A DNA stretch of 64,000 nucleotides from Ulota crispa (Eukaryota; Streptophyta; Bryopsida; Orthotrichales; Orthotrichaceae), in NCBI GenBank assembly GCA_963920765.1, contig OY987242.1, positions 13,044,002-13,108,001 on the forward strand. Direction: 5' to 3'. Position numbers and translations under genes: made by a program. Below, one piece after another: positions 44,607 to 57,684 of this stretch. Position 1 is the stretch's first letter, and each line of letters opens with the position of its first letter. A model generated the notes under the pieces. It made no database searches. It was given only the letters and a program-made list of their open reading frames with translations, and was not told the origin of the DNA.

Positions 44607-47125
44607 ATGGCACCCCCTGTGAGGACCGACTCAAGCTCCAAGGGATTGGAGCCGCGGCCTGCGAGGAGTGAATCATTTAATTACACCAGAGCCGAGCAGC
44701 CTTCGAGAAGTGAGTCATTCTCCAAAGGATCGGAGCCGCCACGTCGAGGCTACCTGAGTTTGTCACTGAAGAACATCCTATTCGGAACTTTTTTGTTATG
44801 CAGTTGCGTCTTTCTCCTCGTCCACGATGTGCGCTACGCTCCCCTCGTGCTCCGAATGTTCCAAGAGGATCAGGCATCTGCACGATCTGGGGTCGTTGGT
44901 GCCGAAACTCGGACCCTGGAGTACCACAACGCCCCAGATGGTTCGAAGTACAACGAGGTCGAGAATCTCCGCAACTCTACATCAGGTGCACCCTAGCCTC
45001 CTTCTTGAGCACTAAGGTCAAAATTGGGCTATTTTTTGGGTATAATTGTTTCACTTAACGGGAGCTAACTTATGAAGGCGGCACTGCTGCAGAAGCAGAT
45101 GAGGCTCTTGCAGATATCGACTTAGGTGTGGAAGAGGATCACACTGTCGACGAAGAACTGGGGGAATCCAATTCTACAAGCACAGATGATGAGTCTGGGC
45201 TTGACTCGGATACTCCCGGCACTTTCACAGTTTCTGGAAACCCTGATGCAGGTATCTCTGGGACTGAGTGGGACATTCCTAGAGTTATACCAAAGACGTG
45301 GAAAGCACCGAAGAGATGTGCAACAGTGGAAGAGATGGGGAGAGAGACAGAGGGCGATACCAGAGCTGCGAGCCTGCGGGTACGCGATATGATTCAGGAC
45401 TGGATAGCGGGGCACGGCGCCAAGAGAGTGAGCAACTTTACAGGGGCGGAGTTTTGTAAGCAAGGATTTGTGCTTGGGCAGGCGATGGAAGATGGATTCG
45501 GCAACAACATGTACAAGGTGCTCACGGCGGCGGGTGTCGCCATCATGCTCAACCGATCGTTGATCATAGGTGCGTGAGTCGAATTGGCAAGGGGGACGCA
45601 ATGCTGGGCTGGGGATGTCGAGAGAGATTTGTTAGTGACTGTGGTTGCCTTTCAAACTCTGCAGCGGAGCGTGGGAGTACCACCGAAAAGTGGACACGCC
45701 GAAATTACCACAGGAAAGCTGCGTTTGGGGATTACCTGGAGTTCTCCGACGAGGCGTTTGGGATGCGAGAGGTGCGGCGGCTGTGGGCTGTGCACGAATG
45801 CGCGACCAAGCATAAGCGCGCTCTTGTGATTCACAACGACTCCTTACAGAAGGGGTTCCATCGAACGCGTTGCATCTGCGATGACTGGACCACGCTGGCT
45901 GCGCCGATCCTGCATTTCTCGGGCGCAGTTGGCTCCGGCGCCATTCAACTGCTCTTGAAGAACGCCCACCCCGGCATGCGGCGAGCAGCTGCTCGGCTGC
46001 TCGGCAACCCCGCCATCCCGAGCTCGCGTCCGAACACGTTCGGGGAGCTTTTTCGGGTGTTCATCGCGCCGAATGCGGACATCCGCGACGCCGTGCAGTG
46101 GGCGTTGAAGGGAGGGCCTGATCCTGATGTCACACTGCACCTCAGGATGCTCCATAGCCGCACCAAACCGGCCCCTGAAGCTGCAAGCGCTTGCATCAAC
46201 CACGTTCGACGAACCCTGATCCCCAAGCAGCTCACGAGGTAAAAAAGAAATCCTAGTTTTACACTTTCCTTTTGCAGTAATCATGCACACTGCGTCTGTT
46301 AGCGTAACCAGTGCAAGCTCTGACACCAACCGCACCCAACAGTAACCCGAAATGTTGCACTTTTGAGAGAATTTTGTTAGGGTGCCCGATGATGCTAACG
46401 GTGTCGATGTTGATGTCGCCAGCAAGCGACGTCTGCGCGTGGCGGTGGTGACCGATACGCCGGCCATCATCCCGAACATGCGACACATGCTGGGAGAGAG
46501 CATCGAGGTCGTCCGATTCGATTACGTGGCCTACTCGAAGAAGAACGCGAACCGGAGCGAAGTCCTGAGCCTGAACTACGGCGTCCCGAAGACGGAGCTC
46601 CGGCTACGCGACTGGGGAGAGATGCCGCGCTGGGTGTCCATGGTGGACTTCTTCCTCGCGGCCCGCGCGCGCTCCGCAATCGTCTCGGGCGCGTACCGCC
46701 GCGTGAGCACCACGTATGCGCAGCTGGTGGCCGCTCTGGCGAATGCCAACACCCTTGAGTCAGAGTCGCCTTGTATCTACTACAGCAGCCTGCAAGCCAA
46801 TCTTCTGCGCTGGGGACTGGCGACCCAGTCCGGCTGGGGGCACACTTGGCGGCCCTTTGGGGGGAATCTCGGGTGCCGAAATCAGTCAGATCAGTGTGCA
46901 CGTACCGCTCTGTTGCCGTACACGTGGTGGGACGCGCCCTGGCAGTCGCCCATCAGCACCGACGTGAGCAAATTGAAGGGCGTGGCGGGGATTGACACGC
47001 TCGGCCAAGTCTCAGAACGCCGCATGGATCAGTTTTGTGCCGAAGCGCGACGTCGCGGCTCACTTCCTTCAACCAAGCTCCAACTCCCGAGCTATGAGGA
47101 CGCCGTTGCCGAAGGTGCCTCGTGA
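44607..47125 (+). CDS. Type II membrane glycosyltransferase-like protein (GFGNxMYK family)
   Basis: A Golgi-type membrane protein related, as far as I can judge, to the plant family annotated as calcium-ion-binding or fucosyltransferase-like (Arabidopsis At4g12700 type). Four exons (44607-44985, 45078-45569, 45665-46238, 46381-47125) join in phase to 729 residues. Residues 1-50 are Ser/Arg-rich and cytosolic, residues about 54-75 (ILFGTFLLCSCVFLLVHDV) form a single signal anchor, and an acidic stem follows. Family signatures are FVLGQAMEDGFGNNMYKVLT, MLNRSLII, HLRMLHSRTKPAP and VVTDTPAIIPNMR. A later VDFFLAARARSAIVSGAYRR resembles the donor-binding half of GT-B fucosyltransferases. An in-frame upstream ATG at 44520 would add 29 residues. 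Exons 3-4 are strikingly GC-rich. The enzymatic role is inference. Confidence 0.72.
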
Positions 47126-48042
47126 TCACTCTAGAATCCTCACCTGGTCTAGATTCCAGTCGCCTGCTCCGTTTATCACTGACTCATCAACCACACTGCT
47201 TGGCTTGATTCAGCTGCTCTTGGCCGTCGTTACCAACAAATTCCTCATTTTTCTAGTTCATCACACTCTTTGGGCGGTGTCAACAAAATTCGCCACGCCT
47301 CAAGGAGTTTCTTAGAGGTTGGGAAAATTCTTCTCATACTAGCAATCACAAGATTTGCATGCTCATCACTTGTATGTGAAGAGTGGGCAAATTCTTTGAG
47401 TTTGAGTGGACTTGTCCCAATGTGCCTACATGTGGGATTTTCGTGCACCTTGTCTGTCGAACTGCAGCAAATGGGGACGACTGGAGCTTTGGCAAAATTG
47501 AGCAGGTCCAAAACTCTGGCCTAGGAAGGGGACTAGAATTCAAATACGTATAGTATTTATACGATACAATTGAAGAATGGTTATCATTAGTTTCATTCTC
47601 ATTTAAAATTTGAAGTAGGATGGGTAGTCTTTTTAGTTCGGTATCTAGTTAATTTGAGGTATTCATGTTGGATAAGCAACTGAAGTCTCCAATGTAAATA
47701 AGGAAACAGGTGGTTGAATGCACACTTCTTCGTTCTCAACTCTGCAGTCCAAGTGAAACAGTCAAATGTCATTTTAGGTAGCCATGACTGAAAGTATCCA
47801 ATTTGCGATTTAGCCTAAAATTTGTTCAACACATTTGCAATACTACTCTCTGCAAATAGAACTTTTAAGAGGAACATGTCTTCTCTGGTAAGTTGCTGAG
47901 CTATTCAGAGAGCCTTTAGTACAATGAGTTTTCTCGTGTTTTCCTCTTTCGAGCTAAAACATGAGTCACCTTACTGAAACTCAAGCAGACTCGTACCAAC
48001 GTCATATATTCCATGTGGACAGGGTTGTAGGAAACTTTTTCT
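47126..48042. other. Convergent 3' flanks of two genes
   Basis: The glycosyltransferase-like gene (+) and the MTP5-like gene (-) end towards each other here. The interval must hold both 3' UTRs. No further gene or repeat was recognised. Confidence 0.5.
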
Positions 48043-51000
48043 TTATTCATAAATCTCGATCTCCACGGTAAGGTCTTTGACTCCGATATCATTGTAAATA
48101 CTATGCACAGTGCTCAAAATATTCTGCTCGTCGGCTCCTTCTCTCACCTGGAAAGAAACGGTCAATCAAGAGTAAATAACAGGACAATTAGATGGAGCAC
48201 ACCATTAACCCTGCAGGGCTCCGACGTTCATATTCTGGACGACGAACCGAGACTTCAAGGCACTGTGTAGTCCAGCTAAATTCTAATTCATCCAATGTAA
48301 TTTTTGAATCTAGAGAAGGCAGACTTCCTAAACGACCAGATTCATTAAATTCCGGTAAATGAGAATTTTGTATAAAGAGATAAGAAAAAATGTACAAAAA
48401 TTCAAAAAAGGATTGAGGCGTTTAGAGGTTAAGCATCTGAGCATTCCATTCCCGCATTTTACACTCCAAAACAATCTCAACTCACCTGCATCAGTAGCGT
48501 CCCCACAATAAATCCTGGCACCAAATCCCAAAACCGAGCGTTGTAACACTGCACCACGTCATCCAGCATCCTCACCTGCATCCAACACCAATTCCAAGAT
48601 ATGAGGGAGTACAAAATATTTGCACATTGCCTACCAAACTCAAATGATTTCACGAGCAGCCTTGCACGTTGGGGCTTGAAAGAATGGTAAACATGCCAAC
48701 CAAATTGATCCTCACGATGATGATGCATGGAAATGATCATGTATTTAGGATAATACAGGAGATTGAAAGGACCAAAGTCTTACCTGCCGGAGACACTTGT
48801 TGAGGGCAGCAGCCGTGGTTCCAGAAGGCGCCATTTGTGAAAGTATAGCTCCAGATGCTTGAAAGAGAGGCATTGCCGTGTATAAGACGGTCATTGAGAC
48901 TAATCCAAGGCACAATGTTTCGGCATATTTCACTCTGCCATAAAACCGCGGAAACAAGGTTGATGATTACAGGAGAATACACAACATTCAAATCATTATC
49001 TCTAGACTCCTAAATCCCAACAAATTTAGATGATCCATTAACCTCCCTTTGTTACGGTAGGAAAGTTGTATAACCGAAACAAATTCCCTGAGCTTCAAAC
49101 CAATGCGCTTAAAAAGCACGTAGTAGAGAATACAAAACATTGCGACTTGAAAAGCTCACCCCAATGATAAAAGCCACGATGCTAGGATGACACCCGCACT
49201 GCAAAACCAGAAGCCAAGATAAAATATGAAAATGGCTATAATTCCTGTTCGAAGCAATTCAGGTGGTGTGGATCCAGATGAAAAATTGATGGTACTGAAA
49301 TTAGTGCTGTAGATACCTTATTAAAAATACCATTATACTGAACACCTCCATGACAAGGCGTACAGAAAAAGTTCAAAATCCCAAATGTTTCCATGGTTGT
49401 TTAATAAGAGAGAAAGGACATGACTGAAAAATATGAAGTCATTCAGTTTCTTGAGCAATTGGATCAGGTGATGTAAGATTCCAAAGCAACATCCCATACG
49501 CACCTTCGGAAAGAATCAGAAAGCACATGAAGGCATATGGAGTGCAAATTCATGTCTTGCGCATTTCTATAAGCTGCAAGGAAGCACATCATTCACATCA
49601 ATAATTCAATGTGTCAGATGAAGTAAATATCATAATTCTTTGTATATGGTGAAACATAGAAAAAAGTTAAGAGTAAATAGTATTTTGTCTGGAAACCATG
49701 ATTCCAAATTGGAAGGAACTCTGCAATGGCCAGAGAAAAATTTGCAACAACAACCGCTCTGCTCAAACTTGCAACTTGGACAACAACACACTTCCGAATT
49801 AATACTCACCAAAAGTAACCCGCGCATAACTTCGGAAGAACCACACCCCCAAAAGATTGACCAGAAGGTTCGATACTGCTGAAACTATCAAATAATGCCT
49901 GCCAAACGCCAACAACAGAGATTAAACATCAGGACGTGAACGGACGTTCGAGCAGCAGCGAAAACTTCAGTGTCTATAGCTGGAGTATCACCAGGACAGC
50001 ATCTGAGGTCAAGATTGTTTACTTGTGCTCCGACTCATCTTGCACAAAGGCGTGCAGCGCTTCCACGGCGAGAGAGAACGCGAGGAAAAGCAGAAAAAGC
50101 TGCCCACGCACACAGACAGCATGCTGTTATCCTGGAAACCCAGCCACCAAAGGACCTGCTTCATGAACCTCACTGTCATGACTGCTCAACATACTCCACT
50201 GTTTATATAATTCAGGATCATTTTACTCAAGACTTCTGAGATGCCTTACACTGAATACACTCTCGCGAGACGAATATCCTCATACAGGCGCAAAATGATC
50301 AATACTACATTCGAGGACTTCAGTACAAAGTTTCTTGCCTCAAAGGTGGCGAAGATATCAAAACCAGGTGTAAATCACACTTACCGCATTAGTGAAAGCA
50401 GCCAAGACTTCTAATCTCCTGTACCTGCATCACCGATCAGTTAAAAAGAGAGAAAGGCTCAGTAACACAATTTGTGGAAAAGCATAAACTTCCTCCAGAA
50501 TTAATTCTATCTATGAAATACCACGGAGCATCCCTGATAAATCATTGGCAGCTTGTAATACCTGATTTCAGTTTAGCCTATTTGCCCATGACGGGACCTG
50601 CAATTACCAGAATGTGAAAACTATAGAAGCATTCTCTGAAGTCACATAACAGAAAAGCAAATCCAGGTGCAGCTAGTCCATGTACCCGTATGTGTATGCC
50701 TTGTCAGGTGAACGATCGGCCCACGTCATGGCAAACAGAGAGAATGCAAGCACACCGCATCCAAATGACAAGTGAAACGCGTCGGACACCAAACCTGCAA
50801 CAGGAATAGTCCCCGACAATCAGCAGAGAGAAGAAAAACTAAATTTGCAAACTTCAATGCACAAAAACGATGATCGGATGCTCACCAGTGCGGCGTGTGA
50901 AAATCCCTATGAGTAACTCAGCAGTAGAGTATGCCAGGTTCAGAAAGAGAAGGACCAGAAGCCGCTTGCTAGGCCGATTGCCAGGTCTCAGAATGCGCGG

Positions 51001-51471
51001 CAACAGTCCCGACTTTCCAAAATAGTTGTAATTCGCCTCCTCCGAATTCTTCCGCAAAAGCTTCCCGTCTTCTCCATACGAAGACTCTACACGCTTCCAA
51101 CGTGCACTACCGCCCGTCGGAGTGGCGCCCCGATCCATGGCATACACGCGACTGAACGGATACGCTGACTTCGAGGCGACATGATTTCCCGGAGAGGCCA
51201 GAGCCGGACCTCGCGTCAGAAAAGACGGCTTCCGCAGAATGGCCGGGTAAGGCGACAGAATCCGGCTCTGCTGCTTCTCTGAAACATACTGGAACTGCGA
51301 GCTCGATTCCGAAGGAGTGGAAGTGGCATACCGCTCAGACTGTGCATGCGAAGCCGTAAGCAACGACGATGGAGGGTACGAAGACGACGACGACGACAGC
51401 GAGGGCTCCAATGGCGATGTGAGAGGGAGCGACACAAACCCGCCGGGCGCTGCTCCCGACGGGGTCTCCAT
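48043..51471 (-). CDS. MTP5: Cation diffusion facilitator, MTP5-like (ZnT family)
   Basis: A zinc/proton antiporter-type protein of the CDF family, probably in the Golgi, where Arabidopsis MTP5 works with MTP12. Ten minus-strand exons (51471-50886, 50794-50686, 50424-50385, 50099-50023, 49898-49810, 49573-49504, 49198-49160, 48934-48784, 48575-48486, 48147-48043) join in phase to 451 residues. Residues 1 to about 168 are a long Ser-rich cytosolic extension. TM1 (about 170-191) contains LNLAYSTAELLIG. TM2 carries LVSDAFHLSFGCG, then AYTYGYRRLEVLAAFTNA, SEHKHYLIVSAVSNLLVNLL, and TM5 LHVLSDS. The C-terminal domain has NARFWDLVPG and DIGVKDLTVE. TM2 has D and H but Gly where canonical CDFs have the second Asp. 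The first ATG in frame is 51471; the frame is open slightly further, but without ATG. Confidence 0.9.
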
Positions 51472-51761
51472 TGTGCTCTGCCTCAAATACTAAGCTTAAC
51501 TTAAGTTATATCCGTCGACAGTCAGCGACGACAGAGACGGATCTCCTTCGTCACGTGAAAACAGCCATCGACCTCCTCTCTGACGCCGATCGCAAGCACA
51601 ATCCCTTGCAATCTGTCTCTCACTCTGGCTCTCTGTGTCTTCGGCAGCGAAACCCTAATTTCGAGAGAGACGCTCCGACTTTGACCACTCCGGGCCATAT
51701 TCCCTAATTTCCCTAGATCTCAGGTTGCGAATCTCTCGAGTGTGAAAATATTTTGAAAGTA
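51472..51761. promoter_or_regulatory. Promoter and 5' UTR of the MTP5-like gene
   Basis: Only about 290 bp separate the gene's ATG from the terminus of the Tigger-like element, so the proximal promoter is bounded by the transposon. No specific TATA or cis element is claimed. Confidence 0.5.
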
Positions 51762-54700
51762 CAGTAGAACCTCTCTAAACCAATATGGTTGGGACTGAAT
51801 TATCCATATTAGTATAAGTAGCATTTTGATTATTTTTGTGGAAGTGTAAATTTAGTTATTTTGAAGGTAGTGTTGGTAATATTAATTGCTCTAATCTATC
51901 AGTGGTGCCATTTTCATGCGTCTATAGTCATTAATTGAATGCTGCTCTTTACATTACTACCTAGTCAGTACTAATCTTAATCAACATGTGACAAATTAAT
52001 TCTTTTTATGGGCTAAGCATTGTGAGCATGAGAGCTCTCTTGTTTGTTTCGTTGTTCTTGTTGTGACTTTGGATTCCAATTGGAAAACACTACAATTGTA
52101 GTTGTTTGCACGTTGTGATTGGAACTTGCAACTTGATTTTTATTGTAATTGTAATATGAGAACTACCATCACTGCTAGGAGGGGCCAATTCTTTGGTGTA
52201 CAGTGAGGAGAAAGTACCTTTGGTTGTTTTATTTCTACTTGTTGACATCAATATTGCAATATTGGAGCATTGCACCACTACAATTGCCTAGCTTTTTGGA
52301 CAACATATCAATTACAGCTCACTTGAGGTAATCACAATCTTTTTATTTTGAAGTTTCTACAAATTACATTGGAAGTTTATGATGTGTGTGGGTTGGAATT
52401 TAAATTACATATCACATGGAACTAGTAAGTTTGAATTGGAATTGAAACTGCCACAACAAATGGAATTAGTAAGATGTATCAACTTCTTAGAAGTGGAACC
52501 ATTTTTTGGAAATGACACTTGGATGGCTTCTATTCTCTTCTAGTTTATAATAGCTAAATTCTAATTAACACTACATTACAAAACTGATCTATTTTAGCTC
52601 TCTCAAAACTAATGTGTTCTCAAATTTGAATAATTGATGTGATGACCAGTTGATTTGTTTTGTAATTTTGACTAGTTGATATGATGTCCACTTGATTGTT
52701 CTTGAATTTGATTAGTTGATATGATGTCTTGATTTGATTTGAAATTTGACTAATTGACATGATGTTCCTCTGATTTGTTCTAAATTTGACTAGCTGATAT
52801 GATGGCACACTAATTTGTTTTGAATTTCACTACTGTAGTTCATATGGTTCATATGGTGACCTTCTAATTTAATAAAACATTGGTTTTGAAAAATTCAAGA
52901 TTGGGTTACATGAGTTGTTGAAAATTACGACGTGAAGTGAGGCTTATTGCATGTCAAAACTGAAATTTATCTATAACAGGAGTTCCTAAAAATACAAAGT
53001 GAAGTGAAGTTTATTATGTGTCCAAACTAAAATTTATCTCTAATACTGGAAAGGTCTTTGGATTGAGTCATCACTGAAGACTAGATAGTCTAGATCATCT
53101 TATGGAAGAGGGACAATTTGTGATCCTTTGTGGAATCCAACATTTGGTTTTCATAGCAAGAAGCTTTTACAACAATGTTGCAAAGAGATACAAGTCACAC
53201 AACCATGACAAACAAAACTTGCATAGCTTTGTGTCAATACAAGAAGGACCATCCTGAGACTTTGCAACAAGAACTGATGGCATGGCTTGTGCGTAACCAT
53301 GCCATAAAAGTTAGTCAAGCAACCATTTCAACAACGTTGAAGAGATCTGTTGAATTTGCTATCCATGACAAATGAGATCAATCTTGATGCTAAGCGCCAA
53401 TGGAGTGTTCAGTATCCAGCACTAGATTCTGCATTGATTGCATGGTTTTGAGCTAATGAAGAGCAGGTGAATTTGAGTGGTGACCTCATCAAAGAGAATA
53501 GTGTAAAGATTATTGACCGCCTCTACCCTAATCACAAACCTTTTGAGTTTTCCAATGGTTGGTTAGAGTCGTTCAAAGCTCGCCACAACATCCGCGCATT
53601 CCGTTGCTTTGGTGAAAGCGGCTTTGTAAACATGGTTGCTCTTGCAAATGCCCTTCTTGCTATTTGTGACCTTCTTGAAAAATATTCTTGGAATGACATC
53701 TACAACATCAATGAAATGGGACTTTCTATTGGATGCAAGTACACTTCATAATTTTAGAACTTAGTCAAAGTTTGTGAGTGTGATGATTAGGCTCAAATTT
53801 CTTTTTCTTGTATATTTTTGGAATTTAGCCAAAGTTTAAAATGTGATGATTTAGCTTTAATTGTTTTCTCTTTGCAGGCTGATAATTCCTTGGCAACCAA
53901 ACAACTTGAAGGGCAAAAGCAAAATAAAGAACGCATCACCTTGGTTGTTTGTTGCAATGGTGATGGAAGTGACAAACTTCCTTTGTGGATCATTGGCAAG
54001 TACAAGAGCCCTCGTTGTTTCAAGAATGTCAATATGAGCATGCTTGAGTGTCAGTACCAAAGTAATGCAAAAGCATGGATGACTAGAGAGATTTTCTTGG
54101 ATTGGTTAAAGGCTTTTGACCTTCATATTTCAGGATGCAATGTTCTTCTTCTTCTGGATAATTGCAGTGGCCACATCCCACTTGGGCAAATTCCAGATAT
54201 CATACAATTGAGGAACACCACCATTTTCTACCTTCCGCCAAACACTACATCCAAGATCCAACCTTGTGATGCTGGCATCATTCGTACTTTAAAGGCTTAT
54301 TATTGACATTGCTTTAACTGCCATCTTTTGCAATGCCTTGAAGACAATGTTCCAGACCTAGAAAAAATTGATGTTTTGTGTGCCATTCAAATGGTTGTTT
54401 TAGCTTGGAAGTACAAAGTCAAGCTAGAAACAATAGCAAATTGTTTTTGTCATTGCAAAATTCACTCAATAGGATAGGATGAGCAACATGAGGTGGGTGC
54501 TTTAGATGAGTATCCTTTGAATGAAGAAGTTGTGCATGACTTGCAATTGCAGATCCATAGGTTTGGGTATCACAATCCCATGGACATTACAAATGTCCTC
54601 AACCACCCAGAGGAGCAAGTTTCCTCTAACAATCTAGATGTGAATAACTTCATCAACGATCATTTAGAAGAAAGACCAGCTTCAGTAGTTAGAGCAGCTT

Positions 54701-55042
54701 GAGCTTAGTGAGAATGAAATATTTTGCAACCAGAAGCTCTCGGTAACTTAGTGACCCTGTTTGAAAGAAACCTAACCAGGACCAGCAATGACCAGCAGTG
54801 ACCATGTGAAAAATCAGTTCCAACGAGGAGCTTGGAGCAATGATCATGTCAGGCATGTGAGCTATGTTAGCCATGTCAGCCTTGTAAAAGAATGAAGTGA
54901 CATTGATGGACAATAACAGGTGGTGTAGACATTTCTTTCACCTAACTTAGTTTTGACTTTTTATATTGTAGAGCTCGGTGTTATATATTTGTTTATAGAA
55001 GATCTCAATTTAGACAGGTATTGGTTTAGAGAGGTTCTACTG
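51762..55042 (+). mobile_element. Tigger/pogo (Lemi1-like) DNA transposon, both ends present
   Basis: The left end CAGTAGAACCTCTCTAAACC and the right end GGTTTAGAGAGGTTCTACTG are perfect 20-bp-plus inverted repeats. They are flanked by TA duplications (51760-51761 and 55043-55044). The length is 3281 bp. The interior carries a decayed pogo-type transposase (53175-54704). The termini closely resemble the plant Lemi1/Emigrant consensus. It lies between the MTP5-like promoter and intergenic DNA. Confidence 0.88.
53175..54704 (+). pseudogene. Pogo/Tigger-type transposase, decayed
   Basis: Recognisable parts in order: an N-terminal CENP-B-like helix-turn-helix (53175-53375, CIALCQYKKDHPETLQQELM); a second CENP-B HTH (from about 53380, with LIKENSVKIIDRLYPNHKPF and WLESFKARHNI); and a DDE_1 nuclease (53690-54306). 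In the nuclease the first acidic motif reads NINEMGLSI (Asn where Asp is expected). The second is LLLLDNCSGH, and the third QPCDAGIIRTLKAYY. A plausible intron separates 53737 and 53877, since GLSIGCK joins ADNSLATKQLEGQKQ. There is a TGA near 53448, a frame change after 53375 and a TGA at 54304 before the C-terminal part ending near 54704. It cannot be an active transposase. Confidence 0.82.
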
Positions 55043-55044
55043 TA

Positions 55045-56490
55045 GCCTTATGGCCCTTTCACACCCAGTTTTATGGAGCAAACTAGAGAGTCAAAAAGGG
55101 GTGCTATGAGCCTTAGCATTCACACGGAGTACTATGGAGTGGAGTCCACGGTGGCATCTTTTAACACTCACAATTGTTGGATGTTAGCAGCAGTGTTACA
55201 GTATTGTAACAACTTACAAAAACATAGATTTTAGGATTGTTGAGGGAGTGTTATGGAGGTGGGGAGGAGTCACACAATTAAGTTAGTTGTTAACATTGCT
55301 ATTGCTTTATGTAAAACTCTAGTGTGAACTTGAAACAAAAAATCTCTCAAAATATTTAGTTTCAAAATCAAAGCTGTGTGAATACAGACTAGGTTTTTTA
55401 AGCCCACCAATACTAGTGTCTTGTAATGCATTTTCCATAGTGTTGGGTGCGAAAGGGGTTTTAGCTTTTTTTCTAACCAAAAAATAGTTGAGTAGCAAGG
55501 ATGGTTACATTTTTTTTTACAAATGTGAGGTTGGATGCTTTCAACTTTTCATCAAAGCTAAATCTCATGATGGTATTGTGAGAAATTAGAATATTGCACT
55601 AGTAGGGTGAGGCTACATCAAGTGGAATCCTGAAAATCGGACTCCTACTCCCAACCCCATGTATAAAAGTTGATTAAATATTTTACATTTTTTCAAAAAA
55701 TACTATAGAACAATTAGCCACACCAATTTAATTGGTGTAGTGAAAAAGCAATAATTAGCACAAAACATTTCCACGGCACTGTTGACTCTCTCATTCCCAC
55801 ATCTGGAGAGATATTTCAACTAAACCAGCCCATATCTTCCGATTCCAATTATTAATTGGTTTTGTTTGTAACTTTTGGTTGCATATGCTTTATAACTTAG
55901 TTCCAAACGATTTATAAAAGTAATATAGCCAAATATGCTTGGCAAACTCCCTAAAGTTTTGGTTATGGTAATCAACATATTAGGATAAGAATTAGCACAT
56001 ATTGTATGTGTCCATACATGGAAGGCAGAGGTGGAAGGCAGAGGTGGAAGGCAAAGGTGAAGGCGAAGGTGAAACATAATTACACAAGTTTAATTATAAA
56101 GTTTGTCAAATGTAAAAAGGAGGAGTTTGATTTTTTAATTTTTGAAATTATTTGTCCAAATCTAGTGGTAGTTACTTTAAACATGTTTTCAATTACTTGA
56201 TGTCTTGACTAACTTCTTGCCTATTGTGCTCCTTTTGGAAAAATAATGGACTATTGACAATCCTCATAAGCATCACAACATTTTCTTGAAATAAAAATGG
56301 ATATTGTTTGAATGTTTTTTGGATGTGGCAATTACTACCTTGATTATTTATCATTAGAAGCATAATGGTGTATGATTGGAAAGTTGTAAAATTAAGTGTG
56401 ACTTTTCAAAGTCTAGTTGTTAAGATTTGATGTACTTGATCAATGGATCACTTGATATACAACCTCAATTAGTGCAAACAATTTTGTAAT
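55045..56490. other. AT-rich intergenic DNA, nothing recognised
   Basis: A short imperfect tandem (GGAAGGCAGAGGT, about three units) lies near 56020-56075. No coding sequence or transposon ends were recognised. Confidence 0.5.
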
Positions 56491-56877
56491 GGGGATTAAT
56501 ATGTCTACCACACCCTTTCAACTATTCTACCACCCCTGGGAAAAATTTTGATTTCTACCATCAAAAAGCTGAATTTGAGAATTCAATATTCATATTTGGA
56601 CTTAGAGACCGTGATTTAGTCTAGAACCATAAGAAGGTTCTAGTTGAACAACACTCAATAAAAAGCTTATCTTTTTTTTATTAACAAAAGTAAAAGTAAT
56701 ACTTTTCCCCATCTAAGCTTTTTCATTGGGTGTTGTTCAATTACAACTTTTTTTTTTAATGTTTCTAAACAAAATCAAGGCCTCTAAGTCCAAACTTGAA
56801 TTCCAAATTCTCAAATTCAAGTATTTGATGGTAGAAATCTAAAATTGACCTAGGGTGTGGTAGACATATCAATCCCC
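56491..56877. mobile_element. Mutator-like MITE, copy C
   Basis: Ends are GGGGATTAATATGTCTACCA and TGGTAGACATATCAATCCCC. The flanking nonamers TTTTGTAAT (56482-56490) and TTTTATAGT (56878-56886) agree at seven of nine positions. The body is homologous to copies A and B. Non-coding. Confidence 0.72.
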
Positions 56878-57684
56878 TTTTATAGTACATGACCTTCATA
56901 TGTTGAGTGGGTATGAGCTTAGTTTAGCCCATCTAGTGTGAACGTAGGGCATACATTCAACCTTGTCCTCTATGCACATTTTTGGCCACAATCTTTAGTT
57001 GACCCTAACGCTGAAGAGGACACTTTTTGTGCCCAACAAAAATCCTTTGTAGGGTGGAAAAAGGTTGTTTTTCATCCAATTTTTTTAGAAGTGATCATAG
57101 GAAGGCAAAAATATCCTCACCAAATGCATTCATACTTTTAAGTAACCCAAATTGTGAGAAGATTCACAACCACTTGTGGGGGGCTTGGACTCATGAATAA
57201 TGCTTCATGTCCAATTAGAGCCGTAGGACTTGAATCGATGACTCCAATATCAAACAAAAGGAGACCAATGATAGAACCAAAACTAGGAGCCCTACAAAAC
57301 AAAGCATAGTAATAAAAAAAACTCAATACAATACAACATGTCATTCGCTTTGCAGACGATATTAGGTCCCATGTTGCCTTTTTTGCAATTTCATGAGTGT
57401 AACATACACTGCTAAAAATTACAACTTTTAGAAACAATATTTTAATGAGTGGGGACTTGCCACATCACTTTAGAGCATTGTAGAGGGGTTGATCATAATG
57501 AGCAACCCAACATTTGGTGCATGCACATGCGACCGCATTTATCACTTTTGCTCCTGGATCCGACATTCTAAGGCAGAATTCAAAGGCTGAGGGCTAGTAT
57601 GTGGGAGAGCCCAGCCTCATATACGAGACCCCTCCCGAACAGTAATTTATGCTTGTATTTTACCAATTTTACCCCTTTGAAGCT
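56878..57684. other. AT-rich intergenic DNA, nothing recognised
   Basis: A small segment near 57064-57140 (CATCCAATTTTTTTAGAAGTGATC, truncated match, ACCAAATGCATTCATA) resembles part of element P7 near 20745-20840. No gene was recognised. Confidence 0.45.

Noticed and set aside
48188-48397. Possible extra exon between the last two exons of the MTP5-like gene
   Set aside because: Exon 9 and exon 10 join in phase and match the family without it; no CDF protein I know has an insertion there.
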